NCBI RefSeq assembly: GCF_947258575.1
Contig: NZ_CAMYIV010000012.1
Location: 310,001-374,000, forward strand
Source: an uncultured Alcanivorax sp.
GTDB lineage: Bacteria; Pseudomonadota; Gammaproteobacteria; Pseudomonadales; Alcanivoracaceae
Direction of reading: 5' to 3'
Length of the DNA stretch: 64,000 bases
Position numbers and translations under genes: made by a program. Shown piece after piece: positions 34,904 through 44,047 of the stretch (position 1 is its first letter; every line of letters starts with the position of its first letter). A model generated the notes under the pieces. That model saw only the letters and a list, made by a program, of their open reading frames with translations. It had not been told where the DNA came from and searched no databases.

Positions 34904-34971
34904 GCAGGAGCTTGCCTGCCAGCGAATTCGACCTCGAAAAGAGGCTGGGTTTGCTGGCAGACGCCTCCTGC
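34904..34971. repeat. Palindrome between cyoD and the SURF1 gene
   Basis: GCAGGAGCTTGCCTGCCAGC near 34904 and an inverted counterpart ending GCCTCCTGC at 34971 form a hairpin after cyoD. It may lower transcription into the SURF1 gene. Related to the TAGGAGC family. Confidence 0.65.
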
Positions 34972-34999
34972 TCTCTCCTTCGTTTGAAGAGGCATAGCA

Positions 35000-35710
35000 A
35001 TGGCTCGTCGGCGTCTTCTTTCATTCCTGTTTCTGCTGTTTTGTCTGGCGGCCTTTGCCGGCTTTATTGCCCTGGGCGTCTGGCAGGTGCAGCGCCTGGC
35101 CTGGAAAGAGGATCTCATCGCCCGGGTGGATGCCCGCGTCCATGCGCTACCGGTAGACGCGCCCGGGCAGGGTGACTGGTCCGCCGTCAATAAAGCCTCC
35201 CATGAATATCTGCGTGTTCAGCTAACGGGGGAGTATCTGCCCGAAGGAATCTCCCTGGTGACCGCAGCCACGGAGGAGGGCCAGGGCTACTGGGTGATGA
35301 CGCCGTTGCAGCGGACGGATGGCAGCTGGGTCTACATCAACCGGGGGTTCGTGCCCCAGGCCGAGCGGGTGCAAGCCAGTCGGGGAGATTTTACCCCGCA
35401 CGGTGAGGTCTCGGTGGCCGGCTTGCTGCGCCTCAACGAACCGGGCGGTGGCCTGTTGCGGGACAATGTGCCCGCTGAACACCGCTGGTATTCTCGGGAT
35501 GTACTGGCCATGGGAGAACGGCACGGGCTGGTACCGGTGGCACCCTTCTTTATCGATGCGGAGGCCAGCGACCAACCCGGACCGATTGGTGGGCTGACCG
35601 TAATCCGTTTCCCCAATAATCACTTGGTTTACGCCATCACCTGGTTTGCCCTGGCGCTGGGTGTGATGCTGGCGGCCTGGCTGGTGATACGCGAACAGCG
35701 CAAGCGCTGA
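35000..35710 (+). CDS. SURF1 family oxidase assembly protein
   Basis: The 236-residue protein has an N-terminal helix (FLFLLFCLAAFAGFIALGVWQ), a large periplasmic domain (GYWVMTPLQRTDGSWVYINR) and a C-terminal helix (AITWFALALGVMLAAWLVI), the SURF1/Shy1 layout. These proteins help insert heme into heme-copper oxidases. A SURF1 gene beside a quinol oxidase operon parallels the Surf1q case known in Paracoccus, so it probably serves the cyo enzyme. Confidence 0.93.
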   Translation: MARRRLLSFLFLLFCLAAFAGFIALGVWQVQRLAWKEDLIARVDARVHALPVDAPGQGDWSAVNKASHEYLRVQLTGEYLPEGISLVTAATEEGQGYWVMTPLQRTDGSWVYINRGFVPQAERVQASRGDFTPHGEVSVAGLLRLNEPGGGLLRDNVPAEHRWYSRDVLAMGERHGLVPVAPFFIDAEASDQPGPIGGLTVIRFPNNHLVYAITWFALALGVMLAAWLVIREQRKR

Positions 35711-35720
35711 AGCCGTTTTT

Positions 35721-35746
35721 TGTAGGAGCTGTGCTTGCATGGCGAA
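35721..35746. repeat. TAGGAGC element, single arm
   Basis: TGTAGGAGCTGTGCTTGCAT followed by GGCGAA matches one arm of the palindrome at 11960-12032, but no inverted partner follows. Confidence 0.6.
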
Positions 35747-35827
35747 CCCGCCCTCGCCCAGGCGGCCATCATGCCCGGTCCATAACCTCCTCACACCTTC
35801 ACGCCGAAGTCGGTAAACTGACTCGCC

Positions 35828-37156
35828 ATGGAAAAACTGACAATGACAGCTCCCGCCGGCACCCCGCCCCTGGCGGCCATCCGCCGTTCCAGTGAAGATG
35901 TGGCCGGCCGCAAGAACCTGCAGCTGCTGATTCAGCTGCGCTGGATCGCCATGGGCGGTCAGCTGGCCACCATCCTTCTGGTGCACTTTGGTTTCGGCAT
36001 CACCCTGCCCCTGGGGCAGATGCTGGTGGTGCTGTTTGGTTTGCTGTTGCTCAACGCGGTCAGTCTGCTGCGCCTCAAGCTGCCGAAAAGCATCGGCAAT
36101 ACCGAGCTGTTTCTGTCGCTGCTGATTGATGTGGCGACGCTGACCATCCTGCTGTATCTCAGTGGCGGGGCCACCAACCCCTTTGTGTTTCTTTACCTGT
36201 TGCAGGTGATTCTTGGTGCCGTGCTGCTCAAGGTGTGGTCCACCTGGGTGATCCTGATTACCACCACCCTGTGTTTTGCCTGGTTGGCCTGGTCGGGCAA
36301 GCCGCTGCCGCTGCCGCTGGATCATTCAAAAGGGCTGTTCAGTCTCTATATCGAAGGGATGATCATCTGCTTTGTGCTCAACGGGGTGCTGCTGGTGATC
36401 TTTATCAACCGTATTACCCGCAATCGCCGCCAGCGCGACGAGCATCTGGCGGAGTTGCGCCAGCGCGCCGCTGAGGAAGAGCACATTGTGCGTATGGGGC
36501 TGCTGGCCTCCGGTGCCGCCCACGAGCTGGGCACACCGCTGGCGACCCTGTCGGTGATTCTCGGTGACTGGCGGCACATGGAACCGTTCAAATCCGACCG
36601 GGACATGGCCCAGGAAATTGGCGAAATGCAGACTCAGGTGCTGCGCTGTAAATCCATTGTCAGTGGCATTCTGTTGTCCGCCGGTGAGGCCCGTGGAGAA
36701 TCCTCCGAGGAAACCACCGCCCGGGAATTCCTGGATGACCTGGTCACCGAATGGCGAGAAACCCGGCCAGTAAAAGACTTTATCTACCGCAATGACTTCG
36801 GTCAGGACCTGAGCATCGTTTCCGATTCGGCCCTGAAGCAAAGTATTCATAACGTGCTGGACAATGCCCTGGAGGCATCCCCGCAATGGCTGCGTCTGGA
36901 TGTGCACCGTGACGACGACACCCTGGTGATCTCGGTGACCGACCGAGGTCCTGGCTTCCCGCCGGCCATGCTGGAAAGCCTGGGGCGGCCCTACCAATCC
37001 AGTAAGGGACGATCGGGCAGTGGGCTGGGCCTGTTCCTGGTGATGAATGTGCTGCGCACCCTGGGCGGCAACCTGCGCGCCCGCAATCTGGTCCAGGGCG
37101 GTGCCGTGGTAATGCTGTCGTTGCCCCTGTCCGCAGTCATCCTGGAAGAGGAATAA
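35828..37156 (+). CDS. regB: RegB/PrrB/RoxS-type redox sensor histidine kinase
   Basis: The 442-residue kinase has six membrane helices (about residues 34-195), with the quinone-site heptad GGATNPF at 113-119. The H-box AHELGTPLATLSV has the phospho-accepting His at 232. Cys 274 (VLRCKSIV) sits where RegB has its redox cysteine. The ATPase domain is intact (DNALEAS, DRGPGF, GSGLGLFLV). Such kinases sense respiratory quinone and thiol state; here it follows the quinol oxidase operon, a likely target. Confidence 0.93.
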   Translation: MEKLTMTAPAGTPPLAAIRRSSEDVAGRKNLQLLIQLRWIAMGGQLATILLVHFGFGITLPLGQMLVVLFGLLLLNAVSLLRLKLPKSIGNTELFLSLLIDVATLTILLYLSGGATNPFVFLYLLQVILGAVLLKVWSTWVILITTTLCFAWLAWSGKPLPLPLDHSKGLFSLYIEGMIICFVLNGVLLVIFINRITRNRRQRDEHLAELRQRAAEEEHIVRMGLLASGAAHELGTPLATLSVILGDWRHMEPFKSDRDMAQEIGEMQTQVLRCKSIVSGILLSAGEARGESSEETTAREFLDDLVTEWRETRPVKDFIYRNDFGQDLSIVSDSALKQSIHNVLDNALEASPQWLRLDVHRDDDTLVISVTDRGPGFPPAMLESLGRPYQSSKGRSGSGLGLFLVMNVLRTLGGNLRARNLVQGGAVVMLSLPLSAVILEEE

Positions 37157-37159
37157 GTT

Positions 37160-37711
37160 GTGAGTGATGTTGATCAACAGACAGAGCGGTTGCTGCTGAT
37201 CGTGGAAGATGACGAGGCATTCGCCCGTACCCTCAGCCGTTCCTTTGAGCGACGAGGCTATACGGTGATCCATGCTGCCGGCATGGAAGAAATGGATGCC
37301 CTGCTGGCAAACCATGATCCGGGTTACGCGGTGGTCGACCTGAAGCTGAAAGGAGAGGCCTCCGGTTTGGCCTGTGTCCAGAGTCTGCACGAGCACAATG
37401 AAGATATGCTGATCGTGGTGCTCACCGGCTACGCCAGTATTGCCACGGCGGTGGAAGCGGTGAAGCTGGGGGCCTGTCATTACCTGGCCAAACCCTCCAA
37501 CACCGATGACATTGAAGCCGCCTTCCTGCGTGCCGAGGGCGACGTGGATGTGGCCCTCACCGCCCGGGAAACCGATCTGAAAACCCTGGAGTGGGAACGC
37601 ATTCACGAAACCCTGGCAGAGACCGGCTTCAATATCTCCGAAACCGCCAGACGTCTTGGCATGCACCGCCGCACCCTGGCCAGGAAGCTGGGCAAGCAGC
37701 GCGTTAAATAA
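37160..37711 (+). CDS. regA: RegA/PrrA/RoxR-type response regulator
   Basis: The 183-residue regulator has a receiver domain (LLLIVEDDEAFARTL, phospho-acceptor Asp 60 in YAVVDLKLKG, the switch segment LTGYASIATAVEAVK) and a Fis-type helix-turn-helix at the end (NISETARRLGMHRRTLARKL). It starts three bases after the kinase gene. RegA-type regulators adjust respiratory oxidases and other redox genes; control of the adjacent cyo genes is inferred. Confidence 0.94.
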   Translation: MSDVDQQTERLLLIVEDDEAFARTLSRSFERRGYTVIHAAGMEEMDALLANHDPGYAVVDLKLKGEASGLACVQSLHEHNEDMLIVVLTGYASIATAVEAVKLGACHYLAKPSNTDDIEAAFLRAEGDVDVALTARETDLKTLEWERIHETLAETGFNISETARRLGMHRRTLARKLGKQRVK

Positions 37712-37735
37712 CCTCGAAGTTCTCAACAACGCCGC

Positions 37736-37795
37736 GTAGGAGCGACGCTGGCGGCGCGATAGCCACCATATGGAATCGCGCCGCTACAGTACGGC
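37736..37795. repeat. TAGGAGC-type short palindrome
   Basis: GTAGGAGCGACGCTGGCGGC at 37736 onward has GCGGCGCGAT mirrored by ATCGCGCCGC about 15 bases later. It lies between convergent regA and the DUF3301 gene. Confidence 0.6.
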
Positions 37796-38137
37796 TCAGT
37801 GCAGCTGTTCCGGGTCCGGGGTGTAGCGGTGGGGCGGCAGCTCGACCCGCTGCACGTGGCCGCCCTGCACATAGGTGTGGCCGGGGTAGCGCTCGCCGCC
37901 GGTGACGGTGAATTCGAAGCGGTAGATGCGTGTTATGCGCCGTTTGCCGTGGCGGTCTTTCATCAGCGCCAGTTTTTCCAGCCCTACGGTATCATCCAGA
38001 AACTCCACCTCTTCCCGTTGGCAAAATCGCCGGGTGTAGATCAGTGCTCGTTCGCGGATGCCGTGGGAGCGCCAGAACAGGGCGGCAATCACCACCACTG
38101 CTGTGACCAGGCCGATGTCGGTCAGATCCAGATTCAT
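37796..38137 (-). CDS. DUF3301 family membrane-anchored protein
   Basis: With the start at 38137 (MNLDLTDIGLVTAVVVIAAL) the 113-residue protein has one N-terminal membrane helix, then a basic domain with RRFCQREEVEFLDDTVGLEK and ITRIYRFEFTVTGGERYPG, features of DUF3301. Function unknown. Its ATG overlaps the stop of the DUF1415 gene, and together with the MOSC gene they form a three-gene leftward operon. Confidence 0.85.
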   Translation of the reverse strand: MNLDLTDIGLVTAVVVIAALFWRSHGIRERALIYTRRFCQREEVEFLDDTVGLEKLALMKDRHGKRRITRIYRFEFTVTGGERYPGHTYVQGGHVQRVELPPHRYTPDPEQLH

Positions 38138-38700
38138 GGAGTTTTCCCTGTCAGATTGCTGAACAGGCTGCGCCACTGGTCGTCACTGAGGCCGTTGAGA
38201 GTGGCGATGTTGCGCTCGGGGATCTGTTCCGGGTCCGGGTAGCTGGCCAGGCCCCGGTCCAGGCTGGCTTCACGGAGGATATGCAGGATCGGGTAGGGGG
38301 CCCGGTTGGTGAAGTTCTCGCGGTCGTCCACCTGCGTATCGGCAAACTGATAGGCCGGATGGAAACTGGCAATCTGATAGGTGCCTTCCCAGCCTTGCTG
38401 TTCCAGCAAGCCATCGGCCAGATCGAGCATGTCGTTATAGTCGAGAAAATCCTCCAGCTGATCGGGAATGATCAGCAGGGTGGTGTCGATTTGCTCGGCA
38501 GGGGTGTTATCCAGCCGCACCAGCTCGTCATACAAATCCACCAGCAGGGTTTCCACATTGCGGCTGTCGCTGACGGCAAAGTGAACCTGACCGGCACCGA
38601 GAGGCTTGCGGGCAAAGGGGCACAGGTTGAGGCCGACGACGACCTGCTCCAGCCACTGGCGGGTGGTGCTGATAACGGTTTGCGGTGTAGTGGTATTCAT
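38134..38700 (-). CDS. DUF1415 family protein
   Basis: The 188-residue protein matches DUF1415: QWLEQVVVGLNLCPFARKPL near the start, DFLDYNDMLDLADGLLE, then YQIASFHPAYQFADTQ and NRAPYPILHILREAS. The conserved Cys-Pro-Phe and the histidine near HPAYQF suggest an enzyme, but no function is established. It overlaps the genes on both sides by four bases. Confidence 0.9.
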   Translation of the reverse strand: MNTTTPQTVISTTRQWLEQVVVGLNLCPFARKPLGAGQVHFAVSDSRNVETLLVDLYDELVRLDNTPAEQIDTTLLIIPDQLEDFLDYNDMLDLADGLLEQQGWEGTYQIASFHPAYQFADTQVDDRENFTNRAPYPILHILREASLDRGLASYPDPEQIPERNIATLNGLSDDQWRSLFSNLTGKTP

Positions 38701-39155
38701 GGGGTCTCAGTCTTGATGCTGTCGCCCACGCGAACCACGCCGCTGGACAGGATTTCACAACGCAGGCCGCCCCGGCCCAGCAGGGCCTTGACCACCTGAG
38801 GGGGTGTCAGGTCGCCGGCCAGCAATTTGCCCACCACGGAGCAGGGCTCGCACAATTCGATGCCGCGCAGGCGGATGTTGCCGAGCAGAAATTCCCGGCC
38901 CTCCAGGGCATTCAGGTCGACTCCCTCGGTGAGGACATTGCGGCGCAGGGTGTGTGATTCAACCTGCTGCTGATAATCCCGGTTGAAGGCGGCGATGGCT
39001 TCGGATTCGATCAGGGTAATCTGTTCGGCGGGTTTTGCATTGCGTTTGTAATGACGGTCGCCAACGATGCCGCACCCGGCACGTAGCTGCACAGCGGGCT
39101 GGCTTTCCACAGGGCCGCGGGATTCGCTGGCAGTGTAAAGGGCGAGGATTTTCAT
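38697..39155 (-). CDS. MOSC domain protein
   Basis: The 152-residue protein starts MKILALYTASESRGP at 39155. It has a MOSC domain (GIVGDRHYKRN, NVLTEGVDLNALEG, ELCEPCSVVGKLL and GRGGLRCEILSSGVVRVGD), with the conserved Cys typical of molybdenum cofactor sulfurase C-terminal domains. A role in sulfur carriage or molybdenum hydroxylase maturation is inferred. An upstream start at 39191 lies in a heptad array and was rejected. Confidence 0.88.
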   Translation of the reverse strand: MKILALYTASESRGPVESQPAVQLRAGCGIVGDRHYKRNAKPAEQITLIESEAIAAFNRDYQQQVESHTLRRNVLTEGVDLNALEGREFLLGNIRLRGIELCEPCSVVGKLLAGDLTPPQVVKALLGRGGLRCEILSSGVVRVGDSIKTETP

Positions 39156-39509
39156 GGGGCTCCTGGATTGACGCCGGACGCTGGATGCCAAGTATAGATC
39201 GAGGCGCCAGTTTAGCAGTTTCCTCCGGGTTTTCAGCGTCTGGGGTAGCGCGTCTGGCGTCCGGCGTTCTCATTAGCTAGAATTCCCCCAATCTTCACGT
39301 TTGAGAAAGGACGTCCCCCTTGGACCGTGCCCTGATCAACAGCTTTGCCTTCCTCTCCGCACCCGCCAGCTGGCGATGGTGACGCTCCCTCTGTGCCGGT
39401 GTTGAACGCTTGCACGGACACGCCCTTTTTGCCTTGTTTTTCCTCTACAATTGTTGCACTTGTCGGCCTGTGCGTTTGAATGGCCGAGCGAAGACCAATA
39501 GGGACAACC
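39156..39509. other. Divergent gap between the MOSC gene and trpE
   Basis: About 354 bases. It contains the heptad element at 39169-39269 and an AT-rich segment near 39425-39455 (TACAAT near 39450) that may be the trpE promoter. No Trp-rich leader peptide or attenuator was found. Confidence 0.5.
39169..39269. repeat. Heptad inverted-repeat element H
   Basis: Left arm 39169-39189 has units TGACGCC, GGACGCT, GGATGCC. Right arm 39235-39269 has the inverse register (units AGCGTCT, CGCGTCT, GGCGTCC). Unit sequence differs from the other elements but the 7-base period is kept. Confidence 0.75.
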
Positions 39510-41003
39510 ATGTCACAACAGCAACTGGATCGTTATGCCCGAGAGGGCTATACCCGGGTGCCGCTGGTACGCGAGGTGCTGGCGGATCTGGATACGCCGC
39601 TGACCGCCTACCGCAAGCTTGCCCAGGGGCCTTACAGCTACCTGTTTGAATCCGTTCAGGGCGGCGAGCGCTGGGGCCGTTATTCCATTCTCGGGCTGCC
39701 GGCCACGGAAGTGATCCGCATCACTGGCCAGGCCGTTACTGTCAGTAATGAACAGGGCGAAACCACCACCGAGGTGGCTGACCCGATCCAGTGGATTGAA
39801 GACTACCGTCAGCAGTACCGCTCCCCGGAAATCCCCGGGCTGCCCCGTTTTAACGGCGGCCTGGTGGGCTACTTCGGTTACGACAGCGTACGTTATTTCG
39901 AGCCCCGGCTGGGCCCGGCGCCCGGCGAGGATGTGCTCGGCGTGCCGGATATTCTGCTGATGCGCTCCGAAGAAGTGGTGGTGTTCGATAACCTGCGTGG
40001 AGCTTTGTTCCTGGTGGTGCATGTGGACCCCCGTGAAACCGATGCCGGCGAGCAGGCGGCGCAGCGCCTGGATGAGCTGCAGGCGCTGCTGCGTGCGCCC
40101 CTGCCGGAGCCGGAGCATACCGTTTACGGCGAGCCGGTGGACGAGAGCGATTTCCGCAGCGAGTTTCCGGAGGAGCAATTCAAGGCCGGGGTGGAAAAGG
40201 TGCGCGAGTACATTCTCGCCGGGGATGTGATGCAGGTGGTGCCGGCCCAGCGCATGAGCTGCCCCTTCAAGGCGCCGGCGCTGGATCTGTACCGGGCGCT
40301 GCGTTACCTGAACCCGTCGCCTTACATGTTTTATCTGGATCTGGGGGACTTCCATATCGCTGGCTCCTCCCCGGAAATTCTCACCCGGGCAGAGCAGGGC
40401 GCCGTCACCGTGCGACCCATCGCCGGTACCCGCAAGCGCGGTGCCAATGCCGAGGAAGACCAGGCCCTGGAAGCAGACCTGCTGGCCGACCCCAAGGAAA
40501 TCGCCGAGCACCTGATGCTCATCGACCTGGGCCGCAACGATGTGGGCCGGGTGGCCAAGCCCGGCAAGGTCACGCTCACCGACAAGATGGTGGTGGAGCG
40601 TTACTCCCACGTCATGCATATCGTCTCCAATGTGGAAGGCGAATTGCGCGACGGCCTGGGGCCATTGGACGTGCTGCGCGCTACCTTCCCGGCGGGCACC
40701 TTGAGCGGCGCGCCGAAAATTCGTGCCATGGAAATCATCGACGAACTGGAGCCCACCAAGCGGGGCGTCTACGGCGGTGCTGTGGGCTATATCGGTTTCA
40801 ACGGTGACATGGATACCGCCATCGCCATCCGTACCGCCGTGGTCAAGGATCAGCGCCTTTACGTGCAGGCCGGTGCCGGCATTGTTGCCGACTCTGTGCC
40901 CCAGTCCGAGTGGGACGAGACCATGAACAAGGCCCGGGCCGTGTTCCGGGCGGTGAATCTGGCACTGGGTGGTCTCAACCTGGCAGACGGAGGGCAGCGG
41001 TAA
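39510..41003 (+). CDS. trpE: Anthranilate synthase component I
   Basis: TrpE turns chorismate into anthranilate using ammonia supplied by TrpG. The 497-residue protein has the feedback-site region ([20 protein letters not shown]) and the chorismate-binding core ([54 protein letters not shown]). The start at 39510 follows TAGGGACAACC; an in-frame start at 39480 was rejected on family fit. The TAA overlaps the trpG ATG by one base. Confidence 0.97.
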   Translation: MSQQQLDRYAREGYTRVPLVREVLADLDTPLTAYRKLAQGPYSYLFESVQGGERWGRYSILGLPATEVIRITGQAVTVSNEQGETTTEVADPIQWIEDYRQQYRSPEIPGLPRFNGGLVGYFGYDSVRYFEPRLGPAPGEDVLGVPDILLMRSEEVVVFDNLRGALFLVVHVDPRETDAGEQAAQRLDELQALLRAPLPEPEHTVYGEPVDESDFRSEFPEEQFKAGVEKVREYILAGDVMQVVPAQRMSCPFKAPALDLYRALRYLNPSPYMFYLDLGDFHIAGSSPEILTRAEQGAVTVRPIAGTRKRGANAEEDQALEADLLADPKEIAEHLMLIDLGRNDVGRVAKPGKVTLTDKMVVERYSHVMHIVSNVEGELRDGLGPLDVLRATFPAGTLSGAPKIRAMEIIDELEPTKRGVYGGAVGYIGFNGDMDTAIAIRTAVVKDQRLYVQAGAGIVADSVPQSEWDETMNKARAVFRAVNLALGGLNLADGGQR

Positions 41004-41605
41004 TGCGTGTGCTGATGATCGACAACTACGACAGCTTTACCTACAACCTGGTGCAGTACCTGCAGGAGCTGGGCGCCGAGGTGCTGGTGCACCGCAATGA
41101 CCAGATCTCCATCGACGAGATTGAAGCGCTGAATCCGGACCGGCTGATGATTTCTCCGGGCCCCTGTACGCCCAACGAGGCGGGCATCTCCATTGCTGCC
41201 ATTCAGCACTTTGCCGGCAAGCTGCCGATTCTCGGGGTCTGTCTGGGCCATCAGAGTATCGGCCAGGCCTTCGGTGGCAAGGTGGTGCGCGCCCGCCAGG
41301 TGATGCACGGCAAGACCTCACCGATCTACCACAGTGGCGTGGGTATTTTCCGCAACCTGCCGTCTCCCTACACGGCCACCCGTTACCACTCCCTGGTGGT
41401 GGAAAAGGACAGTCTGCCGGACTGCCTGGAAATGACCGCCTGGACCTGCAACGAGGACGGCAGTGTGGACGAGGTGATGGGCATGCGGCACAAAACCCTG
41501 CCCATCGAAGGGGTGCAATATCACCCCGAGTCCATTTTGAGTGAGCACGGCCACGCCCTGCTCGAGAACTTTCTGAACAACGAACAACAAGGGGACGCCG
41601 CATGA
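41003..41605 (+). CDS. trpG: Anthranilate synthase component II, glutamine amidotransferase
   Basis: TrpG hydrolyses glutamine and feeds ammonia to TrpE. The 200-residue class I amidotransferase starts [20 protein letters not shown], with the oxyanion [11 protein letters not shown], nucleophile Cys in [15 protein letters not shown] and the His-Glu pair in [10 protein letters not shown]. The start overlaps trpE and the end overlaps trpD (ATGA), so the three are tightly coupled. Confidence 0.97.
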   Translation: MRVLMIDNYDSFTYNLVQYLQELGAEVLVHRNDQISIDEIEALNPDRLMISPGPCTPNEAGISIAAIQHFAGKLPILGVCLGHQSIGQAFGGKVVRARQVMHGKTSPIYHSGVGIFRNLPSPYTATRYHSLVVEKDSLPDCLEMTAWTCNEDGSVDEVMGMRHKTLPIEGVQYHPESILSEHGHALLENFLNNEQQGDAA

Positions 41606-42645
41606 ATATCCAGCAGGCCCTGGCCAAGGTGGTCGAGCAGATCGACCTGAGCATCGAGGAAATGCAGGACGTGATGCGTCAGATCATGACCGGCGGCGCT
41701 ACTGACGCCCAGATCGGCGGCTTCCTGGTAGCCCTGCGCATGAAGAGCGAATCCCTGGACGAGATCACCGGTGGCGTGCAGGTGATGCGCGAGCTGGTTA
41801 CCGCCGTGCCGGTGCAGAACCGCCAGTATCTGGTGGATATCGTCGGCACCGGTGGCGACGGCGCCAACCTGTTCAATGTGTCCTCTGCCAGCGCCTTTGT
41901 GGCGGCGGCGGCCGGGGCCCGGGTTGCCAAGCATGGTGGCCGGTCGGTGAGCTCCAAAAGCGGCTCGGCGGATCTGCTGGAAACCGCTGGCATCGCCCTG
42001 GACCTGACCCCGGAACAGATCGGCAGCTGCGTGGATAACGTGGGAGTGGGCTTCATGTTTGCCCCCAACCACCACAAGGCCATGAAATACGCGGTGGGCC
42101 CGCGCAAGGAACTGGGTATGCGCACCCTGTTCAATATTCTCGGCCCCATGACCAACCCGGCCGGCGTGCAGCGTCTGGTCGTGGGGGTCTTCTCCGAGAA
42201 GCTGTGCCGCCCCATGGCGGAGGTGATGGGCCGACTGGGCGCCGAGCACGTGATGGTGGTGCATAGCCGGGATGGCCTGGACGAGATCAGCCTGGCCACC
42301 CGTACCCATGTGGCGGAATGCCGTAACGGGGAAATCAGCGAATACGAGGTGACGCCGGAAGACCTGGGGCTGGACTCCGATTCACTGGTCGGCCTGGATG
42401 TGACCGACTCCGACGCCTCCCTGGCCCTGATTCGCGATGCCTTCGGCAAACGCAGCAGTGACGCGGCCCGCAAGGCAGCGGACATGATTGCCCTGAACGC
42501 GGGGGCGGCTATCTATGTGAGCGGTATTACCCGGACTCACAAAGAAGGGGTACGAATGGCCGAAGACCTGATACACAATGGAGAGGCAGCAGAGCGCATG
42601 CGTGAGCTGGCTCAATACAGCACGGCCCTCACCGCTGCGGACTGA
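41602..42645 (+). CDS. trpD: Anthranilate phosphoribosyltransferase
   Basis: TrpD joins anthranilate to phosphoribosyl pyrophosphate. The 347-residue protein has the glycine-rich [20 protein letters not shown], the [18 protein letters not shown] segment and [13 protein letters not shown], with normal length. It overlaps trpG by 4 bases and is followed 14 bases later by trpC. Confidence 0.97.
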   Translation: MNIQQALAKVVEQIDLSIEEMQDVMRQIMTGGATDAQIGGFLVALRMKSESLDEITGGVQVMRELVTAVPVQNRQYLVDIVGTGGDGANLFNVSSASAFVAAAAGARVAKHGGRSVSSKSGSADLLETAGIALDLTPEQIGSCVDNVGVGFMFAPNHHKAMKYAVGPRKELGMRTLFNILGPMTNPAGVQRLVVGVFSEKLCRPMAEVMGRLGAEHVMVVHSRDGLDEISLATRTHVAECRNGEISEYEVTPEDLGLDSDSLVGLDVTDSDASLALIRDAFGKRSSDAARKAADMIALNAGAAIYVSGITRTHKEGVRMAEDLIHNGEAAERMRELAQYSTALTAAD

Positions 42646-42659
42646 TAAGGAGAGCGGTT

Positions 42660-43454
42660 ATGAGCACAGGCACCATTCTCGACAAGATCATTGCGCGCAA
42701 GCAGGAAGAAATTGCGGTCGGCAAGAACAACTACACCCTGGGTGAGCTGGAGGCCATGGCCGCCAACGAGCGCAAGGCCAGAGGGTTCATTTCCAGCCTG
42801 TTCGACCGGGTGCGTGACCACCAACCGGCAGTGATCGCCGAAATCAAGAAAGCCTCTCCCAGCAAGGGCGTGATCCGGGACGATTTCGACCCGGTGGAGA
42901 TTGCCCGCAGCTACGAGAAAAACGGCGCGGCCTGTCTGTCGGTACTCACCGACAAGGACTTCTTTCAGGGTGACGAGCATTACCTGCGTGCGGCGCGCAA
43001 CGCGGTCAATCTGCCGGTGCTGCGCAAGGACTTCATGATCGACCCCTGGCAGATCTTCGAGTCCCGGGCCATGGGTGCCGACGCCATTCTGCTGATCGCG
43101 GCGGCCTTGTCGGATGAGCAGATGAACGAACTCTACCACGCCGCCCAGCAGGCTGGCTGCGATGTGCTGGTGGAAGTGCATACCGAGGAAGAGCTGGAGC
43201 GGGCGGTGAATCTCAACGCCGAGCTGATCGGCATCAACAACCGCAACCTGCATACCTTCGAGACCAGCCTGAACACCACCCTGACGCTGGCGGAAAAGGT
43301 CCCCGGCGACCGTATGATTGTCACCGAAAGCGGTATCCACACCTCGGAAGACGTGAAGCTGATGCGCAAGAACGGCATCAATGCGTTCCTGGTGGGCGAG
43401 GCCTTTATGCGGGCGGAGGATCCGGGGGCGGCGCTGAAGGCGCTGTTTTTTTAG
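42660..43454 (+). CDS. trpC: Indole-3-glycerol phosphate synthase
   Basis: TrpC closes the indole ring. The 264-residue TIM barrel has [46 protein letters not shown] and [10 protein letters not shown], the usual catalytic Lys and Glu residues. It is monofunctional, with no TrpF fusion. AGGAGAGCGGTT precedes the ATG. The TAG stop is overlapped by a heptad array that starts at 43453. Confidence 0.97.
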   Translation: MSTGTILDKIIARKQEEIAVGKNNYTLGELEAMAANERKARGFISSLFDRVRDHQPAVIAEIKKASPSKGVIRDDFDPVEIARSYEKNGAACLSVLTDKDFFQGDEHYLRAARNAVNLPVLRKDFMIDPWQIFESRAMGADAILLIAAALSDEQMNELYHAAQQAGCDVLVEVHTEEELERAVNLNAELIGINNRNLHTFETSLNTTLTLAEKVPGDRMIVTESGIHTSEDVKLMRKNGINAFLVGEAFMRAEDPGAALKALFF

Positions 43455-43490
43455 TTAACAGTTAATAGTGAATAGTTAATAGCTGCGCGG
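43453..43490. repeat. Heptad array I (single arm)
   Basis: Units AGTTAAC, AGTTAAT, AGTGAAT end in CTGCGCGG. The trpC stop lies in the first unit. No inverted partner is seen before the chorismate mutase gene, only the hairpin that usually forms the core. Confidence 0.8.
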
Positions 43491-43516
43491 GGAAGGTTGG
43501 TGCCGCGCAGAGAATG

Positions 43517-43555
43517 TTTGAGGCCGCGCCCATGAAGTGGGGGCGGCTTCGTTCG
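43517..43555 (+). terminator. Hairpin after trpC
   Basis: AGGCCGCGCCCA at 43521-43532 pairs imperfectly with TGGGGGCGGCTT near 43538-43549. It lacks a long T run, so termination of the trp transcript may be partial. Confidence 0.5.
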
Positions 43556-43581
43556 TTTTAATGCGAAAACAGGGAGTTTGA

Positions 43582-43881
43582 ATGACAGGAAAGTCACCAG
43601 AGGAATGTCTTGGCATGGAGGACATCCGTGCCGAAATCGACTGTCGCGACAGGCAAATCATTGCACTTCTGGGCGAAAGGGCCGGGTATGTCCATGCTGC
43701 CGCAGCGTTCAAAACCAGCGAAGACGGTGTGCGTGCGCCGGCGCGTTTCAAAGCCATGCTAGAAACACGGCGCGACTGGGCGGAGCAGGAAGGGCTGGAT
43801 GCGGATATGGTCGAGAAGCTTTACCGTGATCTGGTGGAGCACTTTATCCAGCGGGAGATGGCAGCGTTCAAGAGTAGTTAA
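43582..43881 (+). CDS. Chorismate mutase (AroQ type II domain)
   Basis: The 99-residue all-helical protein has DIRAEIDCRDRQIIALLGER, a Lys (FKTSED), ARFKAMLETRRDWAEQEGLD and DLVEHFIQREMAAF, the stand-alone AroQ/PchB pattern. It could convert chorismate to prephenate or, like PchB, cleave isochorismate; the former is more likely next to trp genes with no pch cluster seen. The stop and the last serines are coded within a heptad array. Confidence 0.82.
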   Translation: MTGKSPEECLGMEDIRAEIDCRDRQIIALLGERAGYVHAAAAFKTSEDGVRAPARFKAMLETRRDWAEQEGLDADMVEKLYRDLVEHFIQREMAAFKSS

Positions 43882-44044
43882 CAGTTAATAGTGAACAGTT
43901 AACAGCGCCGCGGACCAGGTTGTTCTGTCGTTAAACGCAAGAGGCCGCGCCCATCATCTGGGCGCGGCCTCTTTGCTTTCAGTCACTCATGCGCTGAACG
44001 CGCAGCTGTTAACTGTTCACTATTAACTATTAACTATTAACTGC
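43876..44044. repeat. Heptad inverted-repeat element J
   Basis: Left arm 43876-43913 (units AGTTAAC, AGTTAAT, AGTGAAC, ending GCCGCGG) and right arm 44001-44044 (units GTTAACT, GTTCACT, ATTAACT). A terminator hairpin lies between. The chorismate mutase stop is inside the left arm; the vfr stop is just beyond the right arm. Confidence 0.9.
43939..43975. terminator. Bidirectional terminator in element J
   Basis: AGAGGCCGCGCCCA pairs perfectly with TGGGCGCGGCCTCT, followed by TTT and preceded by A residues. It serves convergent chorismate mutase and vfr genes. Confidence 0.85.
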
Positions 44045-44047
44045 TTT

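Noticed and set aside
39300-39509. trp attenuator or leader peptide
   Set aside because: No short ORF with tandem Trp codons and no terminator/antiterminator pair was found before trpE.
43453-44044. CRISPR-like repeat array
   Set aside because: Units are only 7 bases, contiguous and without spacers; no cas genes are present.
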